Shown piece by piece: positions 8,665-20,107 of a stretch of DNA of 64,000 nt. The notes under the pieces are model-generated. The model saw only the letters and a list, made by a program, of their open reading frames with translations. It made no database searches and was not told the origin of the DNA. Each line of letters begins with the position of its first letter. Within the stretch, counting starts at the first letter, position 1. A program made the translations under genes and the position numbers. The DNA comes from Caulobacter sp. NIBR1757. Lineage in GTDB: Bacteria; Pseudomonadota; Alphaproteobacteria; Caulobacterales; Caulobacteraceae. Where the stretch lies: NCBI RefSeq assembly GCF_027912495.1, contig NZ_CP115463.1, forward strand, positions 4,406,729-4,470,728. The letters run 5' to 3'.

Positions 8665-9153
8665 ATGGCCCGCGCGAAGAAGACCCACACGAAAGTCGGC
8701 GAAGACTATCTGGCCGCTTCCAAACACCGGGTCAGCCACCGGTTCGACCTGCCGGCCGCCGCCGTCTGGGCCGCCCTGCTGGACGGCAAGGCCTGGACCG
8801 AATGGCTGCCGCTGACCGGCGTGACCTGGACCAGCCCCAAGCCCTTCGCCGTCGGCACGACCCGCACCGTCAGCGTCGGCGAGATGGAGATCGATGAGGT
8901 CTTCTTCGCCTGGGAGGAGGGCCGGCGCATGGCCTTCTATTTCGCCGCCTCCAGCCTGCCGGTTTCGGCGGGGGTCGAGGACTATCGCGTGGTCGAGGTT
9001 CCCGGCGGCTGCGAGCTGCAGTGGGCGGGCCGGGTCAGCGCGCCGCTGATCCTCGGCTGGCTGATCGGCCGACAGCTGGCCGGCGGCCTGAAGGCGGGAA
9101 TGCCGAAGCTGGAGGCGCTGATCAAGGCCGATCCGAAGCGCTTCGGGTTGTAA
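8665..9153 (+). CDS. SRPBCC (START-like) family protein
   Basis: The 162-residue protein has the SRPBCC pattern of a hydrophobic ligand-binding cavity: SHRFDLPAAAVWAALLDGKAWTEWL at the N-terminus, a beta-rich middle and a long C-terminal helix (GRQLAGGLKAGMPKLEAL). The start at ATG 8665 is supported by GGAGGG eight bases upstream. Proteins of this type bind lipids or polyketide-like ligands or act as cyclases; no catalytic residue or partner points to a role here. Confidence 0.85.
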   Translation: MARAKKTHTKVGEDYLAASKHRVSHRFDLPAAAVWAALLDGKAWTEWLPLTGVTWTSPKPFAVGTTRTVSVGEMEIDEVFFAWEEGRRMAFYFAASSLPVSAGVEDYRVVEVPGGCELQWAGRVSAPLILGWLIGRQLAGGLKAGMPKLEALIKADPKRFGL

Positions 9154-9205
9154 ACGCGCGGCCAAGGCCCATGAAAAGGCGGAATCGACGGTGTAGGATG
9201 ACCGC

Positions 9206-10087
9206 ATGATCATGATGCGTCCTCTCCTCCTTGCCGCCGGCCTCGCGCTCGGCCTCACCTTGCCGGCCGCCGCCGCGAAGAAGCCAGCCCCGACGCCGGC
9301 TCCGTTGACCCCCGCCCCCGTGGTTGCCGCCGAGCGGGCCTTCGCCGCCGATGGCCTGGCCATGGGCATCAAGCAGAGCTTCCTGAAGAACATGGCCGAC
9401 GACGCCATCGTCTTCCAGCCCGAGCCGAGGAACGCCCGCGAGGCGATCAGCGCCCAGCCCGACGGCGGCCCGAAGCTGGAATGGTGGCCGGTCTGGGCGG
9501 GGATTGCGGCCAGCGGCGATCTGGGCTTCACCACCGGTCCCTACGCGGTCGACGGCAATCGCGGCGGTCACTACTTCACCCTCTGGAAGAAGCAGGCCGA
9601 CGGCGCCTGGAAGTGGGTCTACGACGGCGGGCCGAGAAGCAGTTCCAAGAACGCCCCCGGGCCGGACAGCACCCCGGGCTACCTGATGGTCTCCAAATCC
9701 TCGGCCGGAGACGAGGCGACCGCCTTCGCCTCGGCCCAGGCCGCCGACGCGGCCCTCAACGCCGCCGCCGCGCAGGATGTCACCGCCGCCTTCACCGCCG
9801 TGCTGGTCTGCGAAGCACGGGTGCAGGGTTCGCCCGCGCCCCCGGCCCAGGGCTGCAGCAGCTTCCGCCTCGAGCTGGCGGGTCGTGGCAAGACGATCGC
9901 CTTCTCGGCCCTGGGCGGCGGCGCCTCGTCCGACGGGGACATGGCCTGGACCTATGGCGAGGCCGACTGGTCGATCGCCGGCCAGAGCTTCCACGGCCAC
10001 TATGTGCGGGTCTGGCAGTACCGGAGCGACACCTGGAAGCTGGTCTTCGACCAGATCGTCCCGGCCCAGCCGCGCAAGAAGGGGTGA
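9206..10087 (+). CDS. Secreted protein with two NTF2-like halves, function unknown
   Basis: A signal peptide (MRPLLLAAGLALGLTLPAAAA) precedes a mature part of about 270 residues. Two weakly similar halves each end in a WKLVFD- or WKWVYD-type strand (residues about 135 and 280), the style of SnoaL/DUF4440 NTF2-like domains. It is therefore probably a periplasmic protein with a duplicated cone fold. Three candidate ATGs (9206, 9212, 9215) differ by only a few residues. No function can be given. Confidence 0.75.
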   Translation: MIMMRPLLLAAGLALGLTLPAAAAKKPAPTPAPLTPAPVVAAERAFAADGLAMGIKQSFLKNMADDAIVFQPEPRNAREAISAQPDGGPKLEWWPVWAGIAASGDLGFTTGPYAVDGNRGGHYFTLWKKQADGAWKWVYDGGPRSSSKNAPGPDSTPGYLMVSKSSAGDEATAFASAQAADAALNAAAAQDVTAAFTAVLVCEARVQGSPAPPAQGCSSFRLELAGRGKTIAFSALGGGASSDGDMAWTYGEADWSIAGQSFHGHYVRVWQYRSDTWKLVFDQIVPAQPRKKG

Positions 10088-10146
10088 AACTTCGTCCCGC
10101 GACGCCTATCTGCGGTGATCACGTCCATCCGGAGTCCTGAGCCCCC

Positions 10147-11451
10147 GTGACCGAGTTTTCGCCCCGCGAGATCGTTTCCGAACTGGACCGCTTCGTCGTC
10201 GGCCATGCCGAGGCCAAGCGGGCCGTCGCCATCGCCCTGCGCAACCGCTGGCGCCGCCGGCGCACGCCGGACGCCCTGCGCGACGAGATCACGCCCAAGA
10301 ACATCCTGATGATCGGCCCGACGGGGGTGGGCAAGACCGAGATCGCCCGTCGGCTCGCGAAGCTGGCGCAGGCGCCGTTCCTGAAAGTCGAGGCGACCAA
10401 GTTCACCGAGGTCGGCTATGTCGGCCGCGACGTCGACCAGATCATCCGCGACCTCGTGGAATCGGCCATCGCCATGGTCCGCGACAAGCGCCGCGCCGCC
10501 GTCAAGGCCAAGGCCGAAGCCGCCGCCGAGGAGCGCATCCTCGACGCCCTGACCGGACCCGGCAGCACGGCGGCCCGCGAAAGCTTTCGCAAGAAGCTGC
10601 GTGACGGCGAGCTGAACGACAAGGAAGTCGAGCTGCAGCTGGCCGACACCGCCAGCCCCTTCCAGGGCATGGACATCCCCGGCATGCCCGGCGGCTCGGT
10701 CGGCATGCTCAATCTCGGCGAGATGTTCGGCAAGGCCATGGGCGGCCGCACCCGCACCCACAAGACGACGGTGGCCGGCGCCTATGCGCCGCTGCTGGCC
10801 GAGGAAAGCGACAAGCTGCTCGACCAGGAGGCCCTGACCCAGGAGGCCCTGGAACTGGCCGAGAACAGCGGCATCGTCTTCCTCGACGAAATCGACAAGG
10901 TGGCGAGCCGCCAGGACCGGGCCGGGGCCGATGTGTCCCGCGAAGGGGTGCAGCGCGACCTGCTGCCGCTGATCGAGGGCACGACGGTCTCGACCAAGCA
11001 TGGGCCGGTGAAGACCGACCACATCCTGTTCATCGCCTCGGGCGCCTTCCATGTCGCCAAGCCTTCGGACCTGCTGCCCGAACTTCAGGGGCGACTTCCC
11101 ATTCGGGTGGAGCTGAAGGCGCTTAGCCGCGATGACATGCGCCGCATCCTGACCGAGCCGGAGGCCAATCTGGTGGTCCAGCAACAGGCGCTGATCGCCA
11201 CCGAAGGCGTCACCCTGACCTTCACCGAGGACGCGATCGACGCCATCGCCGACGCGGCCGTGGCGGTGAACGGCAGCGTCGAGAACATCGGCGCCCGCCG
11301 CCTGCAGACGGTGATGGAGAAGGTGGTCGAGGAGATCAGCTTCACGGCCGGCGACACCTCGGACCGGGCGGTGACCGTCGATGGGGCCTATGTGCAGGAA
11401 CGGGTCGGGGCGCTGGCGGCGGACACCGATCTGAGACGGTTTATTTTGTAG
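10147..11451 (+). CDS. hslU: ATP-dependent protease ATPase subunit HslU
   Basis: The 434-residue AAA+ unfoldase feeds substrates to the HslV peptidase in the cytoplasm. The Walker A GPTGVGKT lies at residues 57-64, the pore loop is EVGYVGRDV, the Walker B is [10 protein letters not shown], and the C-terminus DLRRFIL is the tail that docks into HslV. The I-domain (about residues 100-220) is present. Start is GTG 10147. No hslV gene lies on either side, although the two are usually adjacent, so the partner must be elsewhere or the operon has been split. Confidence 0.96.
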   Translation: MTEFSPREIVSELDRFVVGHAEAKRAVAIALRNRWRRRRTPDALRDEITPKNILMIGPTGVGKTEIARRLAKLAQAPFLKVEATKFTEVGYVGRDVDQIIRDLVESAIAMVRDKRRAAVKAKAEAAAEERILDALTGPGSTAARESFRKKLRDGELNDKEVELQLADTASPFQGMDIPGMPGGSVGMLNLGEMFGKAMGGRTRTHKTTVAGAYAPLLAEESDKLLDQEALTQEALELAENSGIVFLDEIDKVASRQDRAGADVSREGVQRDLLPLIEGTTVSTKHGPVKTDHILFIASGAFHVAKPSDLLPELQGRLPIRVELKALSRDDMRRILTEPEANLVVQQQALIATEGVTLTFTEDAIDAIADAAVAVNGSVENIGARRLQTVMEKVVEEISFTAGDTSDRAVTVDGAYVQERVGALAADTDLRRFIL

Positions 11452-11493
11452 AGTTGGGTTGCCAGACCGGGGACGGTGCCGGAAAAAAGCACG

Positions 11494-11898
11494 ATGGACC
11501 GTCGGACATTTCATCGCTTCGCCTTGGCCGGTTTGTTCGGCGCGACCGTCGGCAGGACTGCTCAAGCGGAGACAGCCGTGGACTATTCGACCGTTACAAC
11601 CCGAAGTCTGGCTGAGAACCTGGTCAAGCAGGGCCGGCTGGAAACCATTTTTCTCTTCCCGCCGGAACTCGGCGGCGAGGATCGCCCGGAGAATCGCGCC
11701 TGGGTTCCTGCCGGCACGGGTCAGGCTCAAGCCTTGATCATCGGAACCCTGACTCGTTATCTAGAAGACGACCTCATCGACCAGTTGGAGGTCGAACCCT
11801 CCTATCGTGGGAAAAGCTTCGTTCCGATCCGGATCCGCTATGTCGCGCGGCATTCGACCAAGTCCGGCGTTTTTTCTCCGACGCTCGAAATCTGGTGA
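11494..11898 (+). CDS. Small exported protein with Tat-like signal
   Basis: The 134-residue product starts MDRRTFHRFALAGLFGATVG and has a hydrophobic core ending in TAQA, so it is exported, plausibly by the Tat route because of the RRTF motif. The mature part (about 105 residues) has FLFPPELGGEDRP and VPIRIRYVARHS, which I do not recognise. The TSSG-like middle and terminal beta strands suggest a small globular periplasmic domain. GTG 11476 is an alternative start that would add six residues. It follows hslU by 42 bases. Confidence 0.65.
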   Translation: MDRRTFHRFALAGLFGATVGRTAQAETAVDYSTVTTRSLAENLVKQGRLETIFLFPPELGGEDRPENRAWVPAGTGQAQALIIGTLTRYLEDDLIDQLEVEPSYRGKSFVPIRIRYVARHSTKSGVFSPTLEIW

Positions 11899-11908
11899 CA
11901 CCAGGCGG

Positions 11909-12394
11909 TCAGGCCAGCTCCGCGAACCGCTCCGCCCGCGCCTGCCGGATCGCCTCGCGCAGGGCCTGCCCCAGGGCCTCGCGCTCGGGCGGGCTGAGGG
12001 CCTTGCCGACGCTGTGGCGGCGGCCCGAGAGGCGCAGGCGGACCCGCATCTCATGCTCACCGAGGGCTTCGAGATCGACGTTGGTGAAGGCGGTGGGTGA
12101 GGTCCAGACGGTGCGGCTCCGCCCTTCTGTCTCCTCGATGACCTCGACGGTCTCGGCGCTGACCCGCAGGCGTTCGCGGCGGTTCAGGGCGCGGAAGCTG
12201 GCTTTCAGCGCGAGGTAGACCAACACCACGTCGAGGCCGAGGAACAGCGGCGCCGGCCAGGCCCCGATGAGGAAGAAGAAGACGCTGACCACGGCCGCCA
12301 TCCCGGCCAGGGCGCCGAGCACCACCTTGAACCCCAGCCCGCCCATCGAGCGGTTGGGGGCGATCACGGCGTCCATGTAGAGGGCGGCGGCCAT
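11909..12394 (-). CDS. DUF2244 family membrane protein
   Basis: The 161-residue protein has two transmembrane helices close together (LGFKVVLGALAGMAAVVSVF and the PAPLFLGLDVVLVYLALKA hairpin) followed by a cytoplasmic domain with REALGQALREAI near the end. This is the DUF2244 layout, with no known biochemical role. ATG 12394 is favoured because the longer open frame to 12448 adds a basic stretch before MAAALYMDAVIAPNRSM. It is divergent from recQ. Confidence 0.8.
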   Translation of the reverse strand: MAAALYMDAVIAPNRSMGGLGFKVVLGALAGMAAVVSVFFFLIGAWPAPLFLGLDVVLVYLALKASFRALNRRERLRVSAETVEVIEETEGRSRTVWTSPTAFTNVDLEALGEHEMRVRLRLSGRRHSVGKALSPPEREALGQALREAIRQARAERFAELA

Positions 12395-12537
12395 GGCGGC
12401 AGTATAGGCCCGAGGCGGCCTCTTGCGCAGGAAACAAATATGGAACACCGTTCGGCGTCCCCCTTCGGCCCCGCGTCATGCCGCCCAGCCTCGCCCTTTC
12501 CGCTCCCGCTTCCGCCAGCGCATGGCATAAGGCGCTG

Positions 12538-14370
12538 GTGACCGATTCTCCGACCCTCGACACCGCCCGCGAGACCCTGCGCCGGGTCTTTGGCCATGCC
12601 GAGTTCAGGGGGCTTCAGGCCGACGTCATCGAGGAGGTGCTGGCCGGCCGCAACGTCGTCGCCGTGCTGCCGACCGGCGGCGGCAAGAGCGTCTGCTATC
12701 AGATCCCGGCGATGATCCGGCCGGGCCTGGGCCTGGTCATCTCGCCGCTGATCGCCCTGATGAGCGACCAGGTGGCGAGCCTGCGCCAGTCCGGCGTGGC
12801 GGCGGCGCGGCTCGATTCCAACATCGCGCCGTTCGAGCGTCAGGAGATCTGGGAGAGCATCGAGCGCGGAGAGCTGGACCTGCTCTACATCTCGCCCGAA
12901 GGCCTCTCGTCCGGCAACATGCTGGAGCGCCTGGCCCGCCTGCCGCTGTCCCTGATCGCCATCGACGAAGCCCACTGCGTCAGCCAGTGGGGCCATGACT
13001 TCCGCCCGGACTACCGGCTGCTGGGGCGGCTGGCGGAACGCTTCCCCGGCGTGCCGCGCATGGCGGTCACCGCCACCGCCGACGCCCGTACGCGCGAGGA
13101 CATCCGCAATCAGCTCAGCCTGCAGGACGCCGCCGAGTTCGTCGACAGCTTCGCGCGGCCGGAACTGTCGCTGAACGCCGAGCGCAAGATCGGGTCGGGC
13201 CACAAGCGGGTCCTGGAACTGGTCGCCCAGCGGCCGGGCAAGTCGGGCGTGGTCTATGTCGGCAGCCGCGACGGCGCCGATGAACTGGCCGGCAAGCTGC
13301 GCGAGGCCGGGGCGCCGGCCCTGGCCTATCACGCGGGCCTCGAGAAGGATCTGCGCGGCCGGCGGCTGGAGCAGTTCCTCGAGGCCGACGCGGCGGTGAT
13401 GGTGGCGACCATCGCCTTCGGCATGGGCGTCGACAAGCCCGACGTCCGCTATGTCATCCACGCCGACCCGCCGGCCAGCATCGAGGCCTACTGGCAGGAG
13501 ATCGGCCGGGCCGGCCGCGACGGTCAGCCCGCCGACGGCATCACCCTCTACTCCAGCGCCGACATGGCCTGGGCCTTCCGTCGGCTGGAAAGCCGCGACA
13601 TGGCCGCCGAGGTCAAGCAGGTCCAGGCCCGCAAGATCCGCCAGTTCTACGGCATGATGGAGGGCACGGCCTGCCGGGCGGCGGCGGTGCGGCGCTATTT
13701 CGGCGAGGAGAAGGTCGAGCGCTGCGGACAGTGCGACCTGTGCCTGGCGCCGCCGGAGAGTATCGACGTCACCCAGTCGGCGTCGAAGGCGCTGGCGGCG
13801 ACGCATAGACTGGGCGGCCGGTTTGGGCGCGGCCGGCTGGTCGACCACCTGCTCGGCAAGACCAAGGATGTCTCGGATTTCGAGGCCGGGCTGTCGACCT
13901 GGGGGATCGGGACGGAGCTGAGCCAACACGCCTGGCGGGACCTGATCGACCAGCTGCTGTTCGAGGGGCTGCTGAAGGAAGACCCCAATGACGGGCGGCC
14001 GTTGATCGGTCTGGGCGACATCGACGGCGTTCGAGGGGTGTGGAAGTCCGAACGCACGGTGCTGATCCGCAAGGACTCGACCCGGGCGGCGGCGGCCGGG
14101 AAGACGCGGGCGAGCAAGGGGGGGAAGAATGCGCTGGCGACGTTGACGGCGGGCGACCAGCCGCTGTTCGAAGCCCTGCGCGCCTGGCGCCGCGATGAGG
14201 CACAGAGGCAGCATGTGCCGCCCTATGTGATCTTCCATGATGCGACGCTTGCTGAAATCGCCATGCGCAAACCGTCCAGCCTGCCGGCCCTGGCCGCCGT
14301 CAGCGGGGTCGGCGAGGGCAAGCTGGAGCGCTATGGCGACGCGGTCTTGGCCGTGGTGCGCGCCGGGTAG
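12538..14370 (+). CDS. recQ: ATP-dependent DNA helicase RecQ
   Basis: The 610-residue helicase shows the RecQ motifs in order: motif 0 EFRGLQADVIEEVL, Walker A LPTGGGKSVCYQ, DEAH in IAIDEAHCVSQWGHDFRPDY, and motif VI QEIGRAGRDG. A four-cysteine RecQ-Ct zinc site follows (C in TACRAAA, then CGQCDLC). A C-terminal HRDC domain (from about residue 535) is present, with the glycine-rich PALAAVSGVGEGKLERYG. It unwinds DNA during recombination repair and fork restart. I chose GTG 12538; ATG 12478 would add 20 residues without a ribosome-binding site. Confidence 0.95.
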   Translation: MTDSPTLDTARETLRRVFGHAEFRGLQADVIEEVLAGRNVVAVLPTGGGKSVCYQIPAMIRPGLGLVISPLIALMSDQVASLRQSGVAAARLDSNIAPFERQEIWESIERGELDLLYISPEGLSSGNMLERLARLPLSLIAIDEAHCVSQWGHDFRPDYRLLGRLAERFPGVPRMAVTATADARTREDIRNQLSLQDAAEFVDSFARPELSLNAERKIGSGHKRVLELVAQRPGKSGVVYVGSRDGADELAGKLREAGAPALAYHAGLEKDLRGRRLEQFLEADAAVMVATIAFGMGVDKPDVRYVIHADPPASIEAYWQEIGRAGRDGQPADGITLYSSADMAWAFRRLESRDMAAEVKQVQARKIRQFYGMMEGTACRAAAVRRYFGEEKVERCGQCDLCLAPPESIDVTQSASKALAATHRLGGRFGRGRLVDHLLGKTKDVSDFEAGLSTWGIGTELSQHAWRDLIDQLLFEGLLKEDPNDGRPLIGLGDIDGVRGVWKSERTVLIRKDSTRAAAAGKTRASKGGKNALATLTAGDQPLFEALRAWRRDEAQRQHVPPYVIFHDATLAEIAMRKPSSLPALAAVSGVGEGKLERYGDAVLAVVRAG

Positions 14371-14374
14371 GCGC

Positions 14375-14587
14375 TCACTCCGTCACGAAGCCTTCGGTCC
14401 AGTGGTCCTGGTCGAGTTCGTACTCTTCGATCAGGAAGCCGTCCGGCCAGTCGCGGAAGCCCGGCAGGTCGGTGGACCGCGCCTGGGCCAGCAGAGCCTT
14501 GTCCCGGCTGGCGTAGACACCGATCAAGAGCGACTCCGGCTCAGCCTCCGTCGATCCATTGTGCCAGAGGAGGAAGACGGACGGCAT
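14375..14587 (-). CDS. Small conserved protein (DUF7336-like)
   Basis: The 70-residue protein begins MPSVFLLWHNGSTEAEPESL and contains LIGVYASRDKALLAQAR and EEYELDQDHWTEGF, the pattern of a small beta-alpha-beta protein common beside other genes in bacteria. It starts seven bases after the gyrB stop on the same strand, so it is probably the last gene of recF-gyrB. It converges on recQ with only four bases between stops. No function is known to me. Confidence 0.75.
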   Translation of the reverse strand: MPSVFLLWHNGSTEAEPESLLIGVYASRDKALLAQARSTDLPGFRDWPDGFLIEEYELDQDHWTEGFVTE

Positions 14588-14594
14588 AGCGACC

Positions 14595-17066
<2,472 letters not shown>

Positions 17067-18215
17067 TCAGTCGTCCAGAACGGTCAGGCCGGTCGGCTCC
17101 ACGCGGAGTCCCAGGGCCCGACCTTTGAAGGGGTCGAACAGCGAAGCGTCCGTTCCGGTGAGAAACACCTGCAGACCCAGCGCCGCGATTTCGTCCGCCA
17201 GGGCGGCCCGTCGAAACGGGTCCAGGTGGGCGGCGACTTCGTCCAGCAACAGTACAGGATTCGGGCCGGAAATTGCAGCAGAAAGTCGCGCCGCCTGGGC
17301 CAGAACCAGGTTCAGAATCAAGGCTTTCTGCTCGCCGGTGGAGCATTCGGCGGCGGGGCGGTCCTTTTCGGCGTGAACGACGCTCAGGTCGCCCCGATGC
17401 GGGCCGGTCAGACCGCGTCCGGCCGAGGCGTCGCGGGGCCGTGAGGCCGCCAGGGCGGGGGTCAATCGCGCTGAAATCTGCGCCTCGTCCAGCCCCTGGC
17501 CGGCCAGGGTCTCCCACTCCCCGGTGAGGGACAGCCGGGCCCTCGGGAAGGGCCGATCAGTGCGGGAATCGATCTCCGCCTGCAAGGCCGCGAGGGTGCG
17601 GGCGCGGGCGACGCTGAGGGCCGCGCCATGCTCGGCCATGCGGGCCTCCAGCGCCGTCAGCCACAGCGGATCGGGCGCGGCGCTCTCGTCGGTCAGCAGC
17701 CGCATGCGCTCGCGCAGAGCCTTGTCGTAGGCCGAGGCGTGAGCCGCGTGCAGCGGCTCGGCGGCGAACACCAGCCGGTCGAAGAAGCGGCGGCGATCAC
17801 CGGCCGCCTCGAGGAACAGGCGGTCCTGGGCCGGGGTCAGCCAGACGGGCCGGATATGGTCGGTCAGCCGGCCAGGGGGCACGCTGGTCCCCTCGACCCG
17901 CGTCAGACGCCGCGAGGAGCCGGCGGTGTCGGTGCCGGTGCCCAGCTGCACCTCGTCCTCGCCGTCGGACACCCGCGCGGCGACCGCCCAGGGGCGTCCC
18001 ACCGCCTCGCCCGGCATCCGCCGGCCGACCTCGGCCAGGCCCGCCCCGCGCAGCCCCCGGCCCGGCGACAGCAGCGAGATGGCCTCCAGCAGATTGGTCT
18101 TCCCCGCCCCGTTCGGCCCGGCCAGCCAGACGCTCCGCCCATGCGGCTCCAGGCTTCCGTGCTCGTAGGAGCGGAAGTTGGTCAGGGTCAGGGAGGTGAG
18201 CGCGGAAGTGGGCAA
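17067..18215 (-). CDS. recF: DNA replication and repair protein RecF
   Basis: The 382-residue SMC-like ATPase loads RecA at gaps. It begins with [14 protein letters not shown], has Walker [15 protein letters not shown], the signature region with STGEQKALI and the Walker [12 protein letters not shown]. The start is the TTG at 18215, since no ATG or GTG occurs before the conserved N-terminus. It lies directly upstream of gyrB. The IS element begins 105 bases upstream and may have displaced part of its promoter. Confidence 0.95.
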   Translation of the reverse strand: MPTSALTSLTLTNFRSYEHGSLEPHGRSVWLAGPNGAGKTNLLEAISLLSPGRGLRGAGLAEVGRRMPGEAVGRPWAVAARVSDGEDEVQLGTGTDTAGSSRRLTRVEGTSVPPGRLTDHIRPVWLTPAQDRLFLEAAGDRRRFFDRLVFAAEPLHAAHASAYDKALRERMRLLTDESAAPDPLWLTALEARMAEHGAALSVARARTLAALQAEIDSRTDRPFPRARLSLTGEWETLAGQGLDEAQISARLTPALAASRPRDASAGRGLTGPHRGDLSVVHAEKDRPAAECSTGEQKALILNLVLAQAARLSAAISGPNPVLLLDEVAAHLDPFRRAALADEIAALGLQVFLTGTDASLFDPFKGRALGLRVEPTGLTVLDD

Positions 18216-18247
18216 GGCGGTCCGGTAAAATTACCGCCCGTCTTTAG

Positions 18248-18320
18248 GACAGTTCGCGGTGACTGTCCTCCGGCGCAGCCGGATGACTGTCACCGTCAGC
18301 GCTGAACGGTGACAGTCACG
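18248..18320. repeat. REP-like palindrome cluster at the IS target
   Basis: GGACAGT/ACTGTCC (18248-18268) is followed by a long near-perfect palindrome at 18284-18318, whose arms are TGACTGTCACC and GGTGACAGTCA around the self-complementary core TCAGCGCTGA. After the IS, GACAGTCACC recurs at about 19702-19711. The IS interrupted this cluster right at the palindrome end. Confidence 0.7.
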
Positions 18321-18382
18321 TGGAGTGGACCCCTAGATTGAGACAGTGAAATTGGGTGACAGTTCTCGAAGGAAGGGAACTG

Positions 18383-18733
18383 ATGACCGAGCAATCTGCA
18401 CCACGGCGGTTCAGCCGAGACTTGAAGTTGAAGACACTTGAGAGGCTGGCGGCGGGAGAGCGGGCGTCGGTGCTGGCTGCTTCGCTGGGGGTTGCCCGGC
18501 AGCTGATCTACAAGTGGCGGGACGCGGAGCGTGCCGGGACGCTTGGACGGCGGCGTGGACGGCCGACGAAGGTGGAGGCGTTGGCCAAGGCTGGTGACGG
18601 CCGTAGCGAGTTGGAGCAGGCGCGAAGGAAGATTGCCGAGCTTGAGCGCAAGGTTGGCCGCCAGGCGGTGGAGCTGGATTTTTTTCAAGGAGCCTTGCGG
18701 CGCATCAAGGCGTCACGGCAGCCGAGCGAATGA
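18383..18733 (+). CDS. IS3-family transposase OrfA (DNA-binding)
   Basis: The 116-residue protein carries an N-terminal helix-turn-helix (FSRDLKLKTLERLAAGERASV to VARQLIYKW) followed by a leucine-zipper-like coiled coil (ELEQARRKIAELERKVGRQ), as in OrfA proteins that bind the IS ends. ATG 18383 follows AAGGAAGGGAA. Its stop overlaps the start of orfB in ATGA, so orfB can be reached by re-initiation. A T7 run in the orfA tail at 18679-18685 could also permit frameshifting to give an OrfAB fusion. Confidence 0.92.
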   Translation: MTEQSAPRRFSRDLKLKTLERLAAGERASVLAASLGVARQLIYKWRDAERAGTLGRRRGRPTKVEALAKAGDGRSELEQARRKIAELERKVGRQAVELDFFQGALRRIKASRQPSE

Positions 18734-19659
18734 GCTGGCGTGACGGGGTCTTCGCCCAGATCCGGGCGACGGCCGGACCGCAGGGCGAGGGGTGGATCGG
18801 ACAGCTTTGCGCGGCGTCTGGGGTAAGCCGGGCGAGCTATTACCGGCACTGGAGCCAGGCCGAGCCGGAATGCGAGGAGATGGCGCTGCGGGATCGCATC
18901 CAGCATCTGGCGCTGGCGAACCGCCACTATGGCTACAGGCGGATCGCGGTCCTGCTGCGGCGCGAGGGCTTGTGGGTCAACGCCAAGCGGGTGCTGCGCT
19001 TGACGCGGCAGGACAACCTTCTGTGCCTCAGGAGGAAGGCCTATGTTCCGGCCACCACCCAGTCGGATCATGGCTGGAAGGTGTATCCGAACCTGGCCCG
19101 TCGGATGATCCCGCTGGCGCCGGACCGGCTGTGGGTCGCCGACATTACCTACATCAGGCTGGAGCGGGCCTTCGTCTATCTGGCGGTGGTTCTGGACGCC
19201 TTCAGCCGCAAGGTGGTCGGCTGGGCCCTGGCCGATCACCTGGGCGCCAGCCTGCCCCTGGCGGCGCTAGACATGGCCCTGGCCGACCGCCGCCCCCCGC
19301 CGGGGAGCCTCGTCCATCACTCTGACCGGGGTGTGCAGTATGCCTGCGGCGACTACGCCCGGCGTCTGGAAGAGACCACCGTCCTGGCCTCCATGAGCCG
19401 GGGCGGCTGTCCTTATGACAACGCCAAGGCCGAGAGCTTCATGAAGACCCTCAAGACCGAGGAGGTGAACGGCTCAACCTATCTCGACCTGACCGACGCC
19501 AGGAGCCGGATCGGCAGCTTTATCGAGGAGGTCTACAACACCACCCGACTCCACTCGGCCCTGGACTATCTCTCCCCAGTGGAGTTCGAACAGCAAACCC
19601 ACCGTTGGGACGCGCTAGCGCGTCCCAACGGTGCCATCGCAGCAACCGCTGTCACCTAA
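18730..19659 (+). CDS. IS3-family transposase OrfB (DDE integrase-like)
   Basis: The 309-residue protein contains the HTH_21 region (RHYGYRRIAVLLRREG) and the rve integrase core. The catalytic residues appear as D in LWVADITYI, D in VHHSDRGVQY and E in NAKAESFMKTLK, the DD(35)E arrangement. The C-terminal YNTTRLHSALDYLSPVEFE is characteristic of the family. All three acidic residues are intact, so the enzyme should be active. It overlaps orfA by four bases. Confidence 0.95.
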   Translation: MSWRDGVFAQIRATAGPQGEGWIGQLCAASGVSRASYYRHWSQAEPECEEMALRDRIQHLALANRHYGYRRIAVLLRREGLWVNAKRVLRLTRQDNLLCLRRKAYVPATTQSDHGWKVYPNLARRMIPLAPDRLWVADITYIRLERAFVYLAVVLDAFSRKVVGWALADHLGASLPLAALDMALADRRPPPGSLVHHSDRGVQYACGDYARRLEETTVLASMSRGGCPYDNAKAESFMKTLKTEEVNGSTYLDLTDARSRIGSFIEEVYNTTRLHSALDYLSPVEFEQQTHRWDALARPNGAIAATAVT

Positions 19660-19707
19660 TAACGCCGTCTCACGTACGGGGTGCAGTCCACACGCTGCGC
19701 GAGACAG

Positions 19708-20049
19708 TCACCTCGGGGTGCGAATGGCGTTCCAGTTGAACAGGAAATTGCGATGCTCGGCCCAGGTCTGGCCGACCGCCTCGTTTCCGATCAGGCAGAC
19801 AGAGGTGTGGTAGGGCCCCGCGCCGTCAGTGGTCCGGAAGCTGGCGCAGGTGCGGCCGCGCGAGGTCTTCCACCGCCCGGCCTGGATCTCGCTCTCGTAG
19901 AAGCTGCCACTGACCGTGCCGTCGGCGTTGAGGGTGAGGGTCATGGGCTTGGTATAGGGCTCGTCCGGCTTCACCGAGAGATCGACGGTCCAATCGCCAG
20001 CCAGGGAGGGCTCGGCGGAAAGGGCGAGGGCGAGGACAACGGCGATCAT
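19708..20049 (-). CDS. Small secreted protein, function unknown
   Basis: The 113-residue product has a signal peptide (MIAVVLALALSAEPSLAG) and a mature beta-rich domain starting DWTVDLSVKPDEPY with TLTLNADGTVSGSFY, a lipocalin-like or META-like strand pattern. Two cysteines (TCASF, SVCLIG) could form a disulfide in the periplasm. ATG 20049 follows GGGAG; the longer frame to 20178 reads through a repeat element and is rejected. The IS right end lies 18 bases beyond its stop. Confidence 0.75.
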   Translation of the reverse strand: MIAVVLALALSAEPSLAGDWTVDLSVKPDEPYTKPMTLTLNADGTVSGSFYESEIQAGRWKTSRGRTCASFRTTDGAGPYHTSVCLIGNEAVGQTWAEHRNFLFNWNAIRTPR

Positions 20050-20107
20050 GGGCAGCTCCCGACTGGACACAGGAGCTAGAACAAAGGCGCGATGTGGCAA
20101 GATCGCT

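Larger units (their letters stand above)
18321..19690 (+). mobile_element. Complete IS3-family insertion sequence with CACG target duplication
   Basis: The 1370-bp element starts TGGAGTGGACCCC and its inverted right end reads TGGACTGCACCCC; the imperfect terminal repeats continue to GGTGACAG. The ends are TG...CA as usual for IS3. The 4 bases before the left end (CACG, 18317-18320) are repeated directly after the right end (19691-19694), a target-site duplication that shows the insertion is intact and recent. It carries orfA and orfB with an ATGA overlap and no disrupted frames, so it may be active. Confidence 0.93.

Noticed and set aside
12364..14238. 624-codon minus-strand frame opposite recQ
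   Set aside because: RecQ motifs are complete on the plus strand; the opposite frame is a shadow.
18679..18685. Programmed frameshift making an OrfAB fusion in the IS element
   Set aside because: A T7 run exists, but the ATGA overlap gives a simpler route to OrfB and no downstream pseudoknot was evident; kept only as a remark.
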